This document shows positions 9,589 through 21,039 of a stretch of DNA of 64,000 nucleotides, piece after piece. Made by a program: the position numbers and the translations under genes. Where the stretch lies: contig NC_081415.1 of the NCBI RefSeq assembly GCF_030272615.1, forward strand, positions 597,003,335 through 597,067,334, in the 5' to 3' direction. The DNA comes from Cryptomeria japonica (taxonomy: Eukaryota > Streptophyta > Pinopsida > Cupressales > Cupressaceae). The number at the start of each line of letters is the position of its first letter. Position 1 is the stretch's first letter. Below the pieces are notes generated by a model, which had not been told where the DNA came from, made no database searches, and was given only the letters and a program-made list of their open reading frames with translations.

Positions 9589-11939
9589 AAGCATCTTGTT
9601 TGTAGGTTACATATTCAGTGTTGCATGTTGTGAACATGTTTCTATGAGACGAATCCCCACTACTAGTGAATGCATGCCTCATTGGTTTTGTGAGTTTATT
9701 TTGTTCTAGAATAGACATACTTTCTTTGTTCATTTGTTAAAATTTGTTCATTTTGTTTTAGAATAGGTCCACACTTCCTCATTTTGTTCATTCATTGTTC
9801 ATTTTGAGTTTATTTTGGGTCAAATTTGAAGAAAGAGCATGCATAAAAGGAGGTGGAACTGCTAGAAACTGACTATTAAACTAAGTTACCGATTCTTCAC
9901 TAAAACCCTTGGATCCTGATTCTAATTCTGCCTGGGTCCTGGTCTGAGCCTAATTCCTCTTGGATTCCTCCAAGGTTCTTCTTAGGTGGCCAGGTCCTCA
10001 GTGATTATTTATCATCTGTTGTGCCTAATTTTGGGGTAAATTAATAAAGTAGTGTTGTCTGCAAAGTGTACAATTTAAATTGCTATCTCATATATGCTGC
10101 AACCTTTTGTAAGGGGTGTGATCTGACCCAAACTGCTATTCAAATTGCAATTGTCATAAATACATAGCCTATCATCATTGGTGCAATCTAATCTTTATTT
10201 CTATTTTTTTTCATTTCTTCATACTGTCATTAGGATGTAAAACTGCTATTAGTGATTTCTTATTGGTCAACTGGTTATCATATTTATTAGTAATCAGCTC
10301 TAAGATCTTCCAATAGTTATAGTGGCATTATTTATCATTAGATTTTGTAATCCTACTATCTTGATGACTAGATACGGTATTTTCATTATTTTTCTGAGGG
10401 TTTCAAGACCTAATTGAGCATCATTAACCAAATCAGTTTCTGCATCTATGTAATTCACTGTATGAGTGTTTACTTTGATTTCATTTTAGTTTGTAATAAA
10501 CTAAATAAATTCAAGATTACATTTTCTCTCAGCTGCTTTTATATCATTGGAGTATATTTAATGCCATATATATGTGTGTGTGTGTGTACGGATGTACCCG
10601 TACCCATACCCAAGGATTTTTTTTTTTTGTCGATTCTATGAATCCGTACCCTATTTTGTATCCGTATGCGTACCCGAATCGATAACTTAGTTGTTAAATT
10701 ATCTAAAAGCCATCTTGTCTCATGTATGATCTATGATGGGCTTCTAACTGATGATATTATCCTCAAAACTCCACCTTTTCAGGGCTCAAACTAATGATGA
10801 ACTTAGAAATTCAAATTTTCTCTAAAAACTAATGCCTGAACTAATGAATGATACTAAGAACTTGCATTCTAACTTGAAGTTCACTTAACTAAAACTCCCA
10901 CTCTTTAGTCATTTCCATGTGCATGTTTATGGTAGTCCAATCTACTAAAAAATACTATCATGACTGCACTTCCATTTCTCATAGAAGGTGATCATATCTC
11001 CACGTTGAATTGTCTAATCTCAAACTTACTGTCATGTGCCTTTGTAATTAGAACCTGATTTCTATCACAATCCTTATTCTTCACTCCTCATTACTGGTCT
11101 GCAACACTGTATCACCATTGTACTGAGCCTCTGTGCATGCCTTATGACTATTACATCTTTGAATGCCTTTGAGTTCTTTTTTTTCTTTGATAGACTTGAT
11201 CTTCTTATCTCTCTATGACTATACTTTATCTTTAATTTGCTTTGCGACAAGGATTTTATGGACTACAATTAGCATTGATGGAATCTCCTTGTATTTCCCT
11301 TAAATTTGGGGCCTTGAAATGGAGTGTACACCTTATGAAGACACTGTCTACTTTTTGTTCTACAATATTCTCATGTCTCCAACTCATATGATTATCTTTT
11401 ATGACTAGATATATCTTTTTAAGTTCTTTCTTTATTAATCATTATCTCCTTGAGCTGTGTATGCCTAAGACTGAAATACTACTCTTGATAGTCTTGCTAC
11501 TCACTATTTTGTAGAGTTTTCTTTAGGCATGTGCACTATAACATGTTGCCCTTTAAACAAGATCTAGGACTATACCTAACCCTACACTATTATCCATGAC
11601 TGCATACTGAGTTCTAGGTCTCTATCTTTATAATATCCTCCTTTGATAGTATTTTTAAACAACAATATGACTATCTGTATGACTATTTATGAATGATTTA
11701 TGTACTGGCTGCAAGATAGTTTTGGAATTTACTATTATGATTGCTTATGATAAGTCTTCTCATGCATTCTTGTAGCTATTTCATCTTTATCAAGTCCTGA
11801 TAATGAAGTACCTACCGTGCTTAATCCTTTGTAAGCTCACTTATATTAATGTTGTTGATATTAATCCTTTGTAATCGGCAAAATTCAACCCAATGGTAAC
11901 ACCGACAAGTAGAAGCATGTGATCCGGATAACATACACT
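9589..11939. other. Gene-free stretch with simple repeats
   Basis: No ORF of interest, LTR end or RNA gene seen. It holds a (TG)n run at about 10573-10588, a poly-T run at about 10617-10629, and around these a small cluster of CGTACCC-like words (10590-10675). The rest is AT-rich unique-looking sequence. Confidence 0.5.
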
Positions 11940-12670
11940 GTTTAAGTCCATTGACAGAACACACACTAGGGGCAATGGAGAAATCTTGTCTTGTCGATAG
12001 TCGATGAGGCTATCGGTACGACTTATCGATGGACACTAGAAAAAAGTAAAATGCATCGGAAAAGGTTACGGTGATAAAGGGTCATCGGTATAGACAAAAG
12101 CAGTCAATTTTTTTTTTTTTTAAATGTTGGGGAAGGTCAGAATTATAATGAACACCACAAGACAACCGGCGATGTTGCCATACCTGCGATGATAAAAACA
12201 TCATAGGATGCAACCTCTTCCATTGTCTTAATCATTGAAATTTTGACATCTCCTTGAAGATGGTCCATCAACAGAACACACACTAGCGGCAATGGATAAA
12301 TCATGTCTTGTCGATAGCCAATGAGGCTATTGGTAAGATGTTTCCCAGTGGAAATTGGCAAAAGTAAAATGCATCGGCAAATGTTGCGACATTAAAGGGT
12401 CATCAGTAAAGGTTATGGTGATAAAGAATGCAACGAGGTCATAATTTTAACGTCTCCTCATCAAACAAACATGTCGCCTAGCGGCAATGGAGAAATATTG
12501 TCTTGCCGATAGCCGATGAGGCTATTGGTAAGACTTATCCTGATGGACACTGCAAAAGTAAAAATGCATTGGAAAAAGTTATGACGATATATAAAGGGTC
12601 ATCATTAGAGGTTACGACGATAAAGAATGCAACAAGGTCAGAATTTTGATGTCTCCTCGTTAAAAAAAAA
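11940..12670. repeat. Three diverged tandem units containing a ~130-bp conserved block
   Basis: The block 'ggcaatggaKaaat..tgtctt.tcgatag..gatgaggctat' through 'aaagggtcatc' occurs at about 11957-12088, 12281-12411 and 12478-12607. It is followed each time by '..ggttaYg.YgataaagaatgcaacRaggtcagaatttt' material in varying completeness. Spacing is about 324 bp and then 197 bp. A poly-T run (about 12110-12122) lies in the first spacer. Short minus-strand ORFs across the array look fortuitous. No link to a known family could be made. Confidence 0.75.
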
Positions 12671-12844
12671 TACCGTGGGTATATAAAAATTTCCGATGTG
12701 GTGTTGTCTTAATTTTGACATGAATCCCGTCATCGAAATCATCAATGAAAAATAGAAATGAACAAATACGTCAGAATTCCAACGTTTAGTTGTCTGAGCT
12801 CCGACGAATAGTTGTCGAAAAACTGCTCTAAATGTACTAGTGGC

Positions 12845-14795
12845 TGCTCCTAGGACACCACAACAGAATGGTGTTGTGGAGAGCAAGAATAGAACAGTTC
12901 AAGAAGCTACTAGAACCATGATGATTGAAAGAAATGTTCCGCATATGTTTTGGAGAGAAGTTGTGAGTACTTTAGTATACACTCTTAAATGGGTAAAATG
13001 TCAAAGGTGATACTGGTGAGACTCCTTATGAGTTATGGTTTGGTCATGCTCTTCAAATAAATATTATACTGGTAGTAAATGTTATATCAAAAGAGATGAA
13101 GATCTTGGAGAGTTTGATGCTAGGTGTGATGAAGGAATCTTTCTTGGTTATTCTACTAAAAGTAAGGCCTACCGGTGTTATAATAAAAGATTGTTGAAAG
13201 TGTTAATGTGAAGATTGATGAAGGTAATATAAGATAGATTAGATATTTCGGATATAATTTTGATGATTAGGATGCTAGTTTAGATAAAGGAAAGCTAGTG
13301 CAGACCCAAAGTCATGTTCAAATCACTCTGGGAAAGTCTAAGAATAAAGGTGAAAATGCTAGTGCAGAAGAAAGAATTCAAGAACCTGAAATTCAAGAAA
13401 ATACTAAAACCCCTAGGTATGTAAGGTTGAATCATTCATAAAATTAGATTATTGGTGATAAAAATAAAGGTGTGATGACTAGAATAAGACTTGTTGAAGA
13501 AATTTGTTTGATTTCTAAGATTGAATCTAAGAATGTTGATGAAGCATGCAAATATGAAAATTGGATTAATGCAAAGAAGAATTGAATCATATTGAGAAAA
13601 ATAATACATGGATTTTTGTTCCTAGACCCAAGGATAAAGATGTAATTGGAACTAATTGGGTATTCCAGAATAAGTTTAATGAACAGGGTGAAGCTGTCCA
13701 AAATAAAGCTGGACTTGTTTGTGAGGGTTATTCACAGATGGAAGGAATTGATTATGAGGAGACTTTTTCTCTGGTAACTAGAATTAAAGCTGTTAGATTA
13801 TTTCTTGCCTATGTTGCTCACAAAGATTTCAAGGTTTATTAGATGGATATCAAATAAGTTTTTCTTAATGGTGAATTGGAAGAAGAAGTTTACATTGAGC
13901 AACTAGATGGATTTCAGCTGACAGATGAAAAGGACATGGTTTGCCAGTTGAAGAGAGATTTGTATGGATTGAAGAAAGCCCCTAGAGCCTGGTATGCCAG
14001 ATTGTATAAGTATTTGATGAATCTTCGATTCAATAAAGGTATTGCTAACATTAAATTTTATTTCAAGATTGATTAGAATAACATTTTGATTGTTGAAGTT
14101 TTTGTTGATGATATTATCTTTGGAGGAAATGATTGTCTATGTAAGAATTGCTGAAGAAATGTAGAATGAATTTGAGATGTCTATGATTGGTGAAAGGAAA
14201 TTCTTTCAGGGATTGCAAATTACTTAGTTGGATAATGGTATTTTCATATATCAGTCTAAATATGTGAAGGAATTGTTGAAGAAATTTAGTCTTGAAAATT
14301 CTAAACCTGTTGGTACACCTATGGTGACTAGATGTAAGCTAACAAAAGATGATGAATCTTTGAAAGCTAATCAGACCAGATATATATCTATGATTGGTGG
14401 TTTGTTGTATTTGACTCAAACTAGACCTAATATAATGCATGTTGTGTGTCATGTTGCTAGATTTCAGTTGATCCTAAGGAATCTCATGTTACTGCTACAA
14501 AAAGGATATTCAAATATTTAAAAGGGAGTTAATTTTGGTTAATGGTATTCTAAGAATGATAGCTTTATATTGAGTGCTTTTAAAAATACTAATTGGGCAG
14601 GTGATGTTGATGGCTGAAAAAGTACTACAAGTGGTGCATTTTTTTTGAGAAATAAGTTGGTCTCTTGGGCAAGTAAGAAGCATAATGCTATCTCTTTATC
14701 TACTATAGAACTTGAATACATTGCTACTGCTAGAAATTGTACTCAAGTAATTTGGATGAAGCAAATGTTGAAGGATATAGGAGTTATCTATGATG
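12845..14795 (+). pseudogene. Copia-1 pol part 1: integrase end, reverse transcriptase, start of RNase H
   Basis: Begins with the integrase block 'PRTPQQNGVVESKN', whose Glu is the last residue of the DDE triad (12853-12895), then 'YKGYSTKSKAYRCYNKR'-like linker sequence at 13140-13190. The reverse transcriptase (RVT_2) starts at 13582: 'NNTWIFVPRPKDKDVIGTNWVF', 'GLVCEGYSQMEGIDYEETF', then '[14 protein letters not shown]', '[15 protein letters not shown]' and the catalytic 'FVDD' near 14100-14112. RNase H follows from about 14640 (SWASKKHNAISLSTIE). It contains several stops and at least three frameshifts. It breaks off at 14795 inside 'LKDIGVIYD', where copia-2 is inserted. Confidence 0.88.
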
Positions 14796-15998
14796 TGTTA
14801 GATAGTTCAGATAATTGAAAGACAACTAAGAGGGGGGGGGGGAGTGAATCAGTTGCCACAGATTACCAAAAGCATTATCAATTCAAAACAACAATACCAA
14901 AATAATAGTTAATCTAATTAAGCATAAACAATAATCACAGAATAAAAGCCATCTACACAAAACCAAGATTTGTACGTGGAAAACGCGGTAAAGGGAAAAA
15001 CCACGGTGGGAAGCCTACCCACAGTCAGATAATACTTTTGCAGTAAGTATGTTAATTTACAATGAAGGGGCCTGCACTTGCAGGAAGGCCAACAACCTAA
15101 AGCACACTGCTCATCACAAAAGGAATCTCATTGACTACATACAAATCCAGACTACAATCCAGAGAAGTGTTGAACTGCAAAAGATAACATCTCCTATGCC
15201 TGAGTAAAGTTGCGGTTAAGCTAAATACCAGAGGACTAAATCCTCTTACAAACCAAATTTGATCTCCATTGATCGACCAACTCCTCTGTCTGAATGATAT
15301 TACAATATTCGCATATTACATTCCTTGACCATGACCTCTTACAATAACCATGATGATCTACAATGAGATCTTACATCTTATCTATACAAACCCTTAACCA
15401 TAAACAATCAGGTCAGCTACCAGACAATAAACCAATTATATCGTTACAAACCATATTGGCCTTAGATGAAAACAAATAATATCCAACACATAAGACATCC
15501 CAGAAATACAATATTTCATGTCCACATGTTACATTAATGCCGGTCCATAACCTACATCAACTGGGACCAAGTATAGGTCCACACGCATAAGCAATGATCT
15601 CCAAATGCCAAGTCTCGAACAAGATTACCAACAACATCCTAAAACTCCATCAAAAGCTACACCAACATCAATTATGCAATGTATCAAAGATCTCCACCAA
15701 AATATCTGTCGGTGAAACCCTCACCAGAACTAGAAACTAATCTTCTGTGTAAGAAGGATAACATCCAATCACCAGACCGAAACCAATTGACCAAATATGA
15801 GTATAGGAATTATGAACAAGCCAATTCCATCACCAAATTATACCGGAGTTAACCAGATCATGCTGGATACAAGTTAACCAAAAATGACTCAACCTATCGG
15901 GACTAGAAGGGTGTCGATAAAGTATCCAAATAGATAGTGTTGACATCAATGACAAAAGATCAATGCAACACATAACCAATTCCACCAAATGGCCAACA
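14796..15998 (-). repeat. 3' LTR of copia-2
   Basis: 1,203 bp. On the plus strand it begins TGTTAGATAG and ends GGCCAACA, so in element sense it runs TGTTGG...CTAACA. Its partner is 20537-21039 plus 30862-31564. The first 500 bp of the two copies differ at dozens of sites (roughly 9% by eye), much more than the LTRs of the element nested inside. A G-run (14829-14839 region) and a TATA-like stretch near 15380 are shared with the partner. Confidence 0.93.
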
Positions 15999-16012
15999 AT
16001 CTCCCCCTTTGG
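15999..16012 (-). other. Polypurine tract of copia-2
   Basis: On the minus strand AAAGGGGGAGAT lies directly before the 3' LTR start TGTTGG. The whole junction, including the upstream 'GTTGCCATCAATGCC', is identical over 33 bp to that of the pol-less element at 47396-47428. Confidence 0.9.
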
Positions 16013-16355
16013 CATTGATGGCAACACTAGATGTGAAAAACATATAAGTATCAAGAAATGCCAAACAAGTCAACCCCTGTGGAAGACAACCAACAATTTC
16101 TTGCATATAGCTCTAAATATCAATGTCTCTCCCCCTGTGAATAATATCTCTGTAAAGTTCTGATTTTCTTTTTCACATTTCTATCTCTCCCCGTTGACAT
16201 CAATGCCATAAATCTGATAGAAATATTAAGGCAAAAATATAAGCCTCTCAATCTCAAAGCTGACTACTCCCCTTGTGCAGTAGCATCCCACATCAGTTCC
16301 AGAATGAATAGTGTCTCTAATAATGCATACCGGATTGATGCCAAAATTGCATCAA

Positions 16356-17797
16356 TCAAGTCTCTATTGTTTGGGCAGAAACCCCCAATCCGTCTCTCAG
16401 GTACTCAAAAGATTCCTTGGATAAAGGTTTTGTGAAAATATCTGCAATCTGTTCTTTAGTGTTCACATAAACTAGTTTAATTTCATTTTCTTCCACCTTC
16501 TCCTTCAAAAAGTTATACTTGATAGATATGTGCTTTGTCTTAGAGTGAAATACCAGATTGTTTGATATATTAATAGCAGCACAGTCATCACAGTGAATAA
16601 CTACCACTGCATCATAATCCACCTTTATATCTTTCAACATTTGCTTCATCCATAAAACTTGTGTACAATTAGTAGCAACAACAAGATACTGAGCTTCAAT
16701 AGTAGATAAAGAAGTACATGATTGTTTCTTGCTGATCCATGAAACCAACTTCTTTCCAAGAAAGAAAGCTCCACCAGGAGTACTTTTCTAGTCATTAACA
16801 TCTCCAACCTAGTCAACATTTGTATATGTACAAAAAGTGAAATTATCATCCTTAGGATACCACAAGCCATATTTCCAGATGTACCTTGCAAGTATCTAAA
16901 AATCTTTTTCACCACCATCTCATGATTTTCTCTAGGATCACTCTGAAATCTTGAAACAATACAAATAGCATTCATAATGTCAAGTCTAGTCTAAGTTAAA
17001 TAAAGTATACCTCCAATCATAGATTTGTATCTTCTAGGATTTATTGGTGCAAAAAAATCTTTCCTTGTCAATTTCTCACTTGTAACCATAGGTGTACTTA
17101 CTGGTTTAGAATCTCCCATACCAAATTTATTCAACAATTACTTAGCATATTTAGTTTGATAGATAAAAATACCTTTGTTAGTCTGAGTAATCTACAAACC
17201 TAAGAAAAATTTCATCTCACCAATCATAGACATCTCAAATTCTTTCTCCATGTTCTTAGAAAATTCTATGCATAATTTATCTTCACCTCCAAAAATAATG
17301 TCATCAACAAATACTTCAACAATCAGTATATCATCATTAGTGATTTTATAATATAAATTATTGTCAGCACCGCCCTTAGTAAAACCAAGCTTGAAAAGAT
17401 ATTTATCCAACCTTGCATACCAAGCTCTAGGTGCTTGTTTCAATCCATATAAAGCTTTCCTTAACCTGGAAACCATATCAGTATCATCTGATAGTAAAAA
17501 ACCACTAGGTTGCTCAATATAAACTTCCTCATCAATGTCCCCATTCAAGAATGCACATTTAACATCCGTCTGATAAACCTTGTAGTTTTTATAAGCAGCA
17601 TAGGCAAGAAATAATCTTACAGCTTCAATCCTAGCTACAGGTGCAAAAGTTTCTCCATAATCAATTCCTTCCTTCTGATAATATCCTTTACAAACCAATC
17701 TAGCCTTATTCCTTATAACTTTACAATCCTCATTCAACTTATTCCTAAAAACCCATTTACTTCCAATAACATTTTTATTTTTAGGCCGGTGAACCAA
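16356..17797 (-). pseudogene. Copia-2 reverse transcriptase and RNase H
   Basis: The RT block at 17797-17192 is open for 201 codons. It has '[13 protein letters not shown]', '[23 protein letters not shown]', '[22 protein letters not shown]', '[19 protein letters not shown]' and the active-site '[12 protein letters not shown]'. At 17192-17194 a TAG stands where copia proteins have Gln (FFLGL-Q), consistent with CAG to TAG. Further stops and a frameshift follow at 17150-16750. RNase H is open at 16748-16356: 'SWISKKQSCTSLSTIEAQY', 'HCDDCAAINISNN', 'TKHISIKY' and the conserved end 'EQIADIFTKPL'. The separate open block upstream is joined to this one by a TGA codon in the same frame (17801-17803). 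It makes cDNA in intact relatives; this copy cannot produce a complete enzyme. Confidence 0.92.
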
Positions 17798-17800
17798 AGT

Positions 17801-19129
17801 TCATGTGTTATTTTTCTCAATCTGATCTAGTTCTTCTTCCATAGCTTTTAACCAAAATTCATCTTTACATGCCTCAATTACTGATACCGGTTCAACTTGT
17901 GAAATTAAACATACCTCATCAATTACTAGTCTTCTTCTTTTCATCACTCCATTTCTCTTATCCCCAATGGTTTGATCTTCAGAGTGATTCAATCTCACAT
18001 ACCTAGGAGTCTTTTGACTCTCTGTTCCTCTTCCCTGTTCTTTAATTACTCTAGAATTTTGTGATGTTGTTGGAGTAACTGGTTCAACTCTCTGTTCCGA
18101 TAAAGGTCCTACCGGTTTAGATATAATCATTTCTAGTCTCGGTTCCTTCCCATAAATTCTGATTTGACTTTTGCTCAGCTCATCTACTTTGATATTAGCA
18201 CTCTCCACTATTTTCTGCAATCTCTTGTTATAACATCTATATGCTTTTCTTTCATTAGAATAACCAGTAAATATGCCTTCATCACGTCTAGGATCAAATT
18301 TCCCAATAGTATCATCTCTCCTGATATAACATTTACTACCAAAGATTATGAAATACTTAACTGTAGGTGTATTGCCAAACCATAAATCATAAGATGTCTT
18401 ACCGATTTCTCCTTTGATATGTACTATGTTAAATGTATAAACCATTGTACTAATTGCTTCTCTACAGTAGATATGAGGTAGATTAGCTTCCATCATCATT
18501 GTTCTATCAGCATCCAAGATAGTTATGTTTTTCCTTTCCACAACTCCATTCTGCTGAGGTGTCCGGGGAGGAAAAAATTGTCTTCTGATACCATGCTTGT
18601 CGCAAAAGTTATTAAACTCACCGGATGTGACTTTTCCACCATGATCCGATCTCAAACATTTAATCTTCAATCCTGTCTCAGTTTCCACTTTAGCCTTAAA
18701 GATTTTAAATATTTCAAATGCTTCATATTTTTCTCTCAAAAAAGTAGCCCACATCATTCTAGAATAGTCATCAATGATTAGCATAAAATATCTGTCACTA
18801 TGAAAACTTTTAACTCTAGCAGGGCCACATAAATCAATGTGAATAAGATCAAGAACATCATTTGATTTATCTTGTATACTCCTAAAAGAGGTTCTGACCT
18901 GTTTACCCATTTGACATTCTTTACATACCAGATTATAGGGCTTCATAATCTTAGGTGTATCTCTAACAGCCTTAGTTGAACTGATCTTCATAATGCAATA
19001 AAAATTTACGTGACACGACCTTTTATGCCATAACCAAATTTCATCAATCTGTGTAATCAAACATGTCTTCTCACTAGATTTCAAATAAAATATGTTACCT
19101 TTTGTCCATGTACCGATTGCAATCTCCAA
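17801..19129 (-). pseudogene. Copia-2 integrase, catalytically intact-looking but terminated by a nonsense codon
   Basis: 442 open codons. The GAG-pre-integrase zinc finger is present: His pair in 'LWHKRSCHVN' and Cys pair in 'CKEC'. The core has all three acidic residues in the usual places: Asp in 'HIDLCGP', Asp in 'LRSDHGG' and Glu in 'NGVVERKN'. The C-terminal part follows ('FGSKCYIRRDD', 'DEGIFTGYS..RKAYRCYNKR') and then a variable linker into RT (PRYVRLNHSEDQ). The frame ends at TGA 17801-17803 in 'EKNNT-stop-TLVHRP', where related proteins have Trp, and RT continues in the same frame. So this is one pol reading broken by a probable TGG to TGA change. Confidence 0.93.
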
Positions 19130-19168
19130 GCCAGATCTGTTAATGATTTTGCATTTTCCATCCTTGAA

Positions 19169-19474
19169 CTATAATTGAAATCCTTTATCTACCAATTGTC
19201 CTACACTCAAAAGATTATGCTTCAAACCTTCAACATAATAAACATTTTCAATATTGTTCTTGCTATCCAATGATATAGTTCCTTTTCCCTTAATCATACA
19301 TGCCTTGTCATCTCCAAATCTAACTAATCCACCATCAATTTCTTGCAAAGACAAAAACTTTCCTTTATCTCTAGTCATATGATGTGAATAACCATTGATA
19401 ATTACCCATTCATCCTTATCCTCAGGTACATTCTCTTCTAGTGTTAGATCATCTTCCTTGATAGCCAAGAACAC
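19169..19474 (-). pseudogene. Copia-2 aspartic protease, active site lost
   Basis: 'EWVIINGYSHHMTRDKGKF' occupies the place of the copia protease active-site region, which normally reads W-x-x-D-S-G-C/A-S-H-H-M. Here the catalytic Asp-Ser-Gly is Ile-Asn-Gly, so the nucleophile-activating Asp is gone. Downstream 'VYYVEGLKHNLLSVGQLVDKGF' is the standard link into the pre-integrase region. It is followed by a stop just before the integrase block. Polyprotein processing would fail even if pol were read through. Confidence 0.85.
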
Positions 19475-19554
19475 CCATTCTTTCCCATTGCCGGATCCAC
19501 TAGCAAAGTCTTCTACCGGTTCATCATCTGAATCAGTAATGCCTTCCTCATCCG

Positions 19555-20478
19555 CTATGTAAAATATTTTTTTTTCTTGACTCTATACTTGTTTTGATTA
19601 GGCTTAAGTGATTTCTTAACTCTTTCTTCAAATCTTAAATTCCTTTCAGGACATCTAGATGCAAAATGACCAATCTTATTACATGCAAAACCTTTCAATG
19701 CTCTTCTAGAAAATAGTCCTTCAAGTTGCTCAAACTCTTCATCTTCTTTCTTCATAACTTCTAATTCTTTTGCATATAAAACTCTCTAATCTTGCTTACC
19801 GGTTGTAGATGTAGATGCATGAAAAGCAGGTTCAATTTTCACAGCTCTAGAAGGTCCAAATTCCTCAGGCTCAAAAGTAGATAGTTTCCCAACCAAAGTA
19901 TCTTTGTTGAAAGATGTATTAGCCATTGTTCTCAATTCATTAATAGTAGTAGCCTTCATTTTCTAAGCTGGTGGTAGGGCTCTAAGGACTTTAGATCTCA
20001 TCTTCGCTCAGAGTTACACCACAACATTGAATTCCCATTACAATCTCATTTACTTTTTCCATGAATGCATTAATCCTTTCATCTTCTTCCATCTTCAAAT
20101 TTTCATATCTCACTCAATAACCATCAAGTTTAGAAATCTTCACTATAGGGTCACCTTCATTAAGGGTCTGCAATTTATCTCATATAGCCATTCTAGATGA
20201 TTTGTCTATTAATCCCATAATTTATTGATCACAAAGTGCACACAAGAGGCTTCTCTTTCTCTACAATCATTCTCAAGCTCCTTGTCTAGGTTTGCCGGAG
20301 GAAGATTAAAGGGTATGCCACCATTCTGTGTGATCTCCCAAATGTCCTTGCCAAGACATCTCAGATGAGTCTCCATTTGAATCTTCCATACTGTATAATT
20401 TTTTCCTTCAAGCCTTGGTATATCTCTTCGAAAAATAGCTCCAGAAGAATTGGATGAAATTGAATTGTTAGTCGCCAT
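19555..20478 (-). pseudogene. Copia-2 gag with a damaged CCHC knuckle
   Basis: ATG at 20478 starts 'MATNNSISSNSSGAIFRRDI' and then 'LEGKNYTVWKIQMETHL', the typical start of copia gag (UBN2-type capsid region). The frame stops at 20209-20211 and then continues with several stops through 'VRYENLKMEEDERINAFMEK' and 'INELRTMANTSF'. The knuckle block (19755-19555) reads 'KGFACNKIGHFASRCP': the first Cys of C-x2-C-x4-H-x4-C is Gly. Gag forms the particle in which copia RNA is copied; this copy is dead. Confidence 0.85.
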
Positions 20479-20517
20479 AGGATCTTCCTCAAGCAGTTAA
20501 GTTTTCCGTAGAGAGGA

Positions 20518-20536
20518 CCAAACCTCTGATACCAAT
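20518..20536 (-). other. Primer binding site of copia-2 (tRNA-iMet type)
   Basis: Directly after the 5' LTR, read on the minus strand, lies ATTGGTATCAGAGGTTTGG. TGGTATCAGAG is the standard match of plant copia elements to the 3' end of initiator-Met tRNA; the last bases deviate. Confidence 0.9.
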
Positions 20537-21039
20537 TGTTAGATAGTTAAGATAACCAGAAGACAACTAAAAGGGGGGGGGGGTGAATCAGTTGTCACAG
20601 ATTACCAAAAGCATTATCAATTCAAAACAATAATACCAGAATAGAAGTTAATCCAATTAAGCATAAACAATAATCATAGAATAAAAGCCACCCACACAAC
20701 ACCAAGATTTGTACGTGGAAAACTCGGTAAAGGGAAAAACCACGGTAGGAAGCCTACTGACAATCAGATAATAATTCTGCAGTAAGTATGTGAATTTACA
20801 ATGAAGGGGACTACACTTGCAGGAAGGCCAACAACCTAGAGCACACTACTCATCGCAAAAGGAGTCTCACTGACTACATACAAATCCAAACTACAATCTA
20901 GAGAAGTGTTGAACTGCAAAAGATAGCATCTCCTATGCCTGAGTATAGTTTCGGTTAAGCTCAATATAGGAGGACTTAATCCTCTTACAAACCCAATTTT
21001 ATCTCCATTGATTGACCAAATCCTCTGTCTGAATGATAT

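Noticed and set aside
9655-9670. CACTACTAGTG as a possible CACTA terminus
   Set aside because: It lies past the point where copies A and B stop matching and has no partner at the other end; a chance word is as likely.
10573-10680. Telomere-like or promoter repeat from CGTACCC words
   Set aside because: Not the plant telomere unit, few copies, irregular spacing; better seen as simple sequence beside a TG microsatellite.
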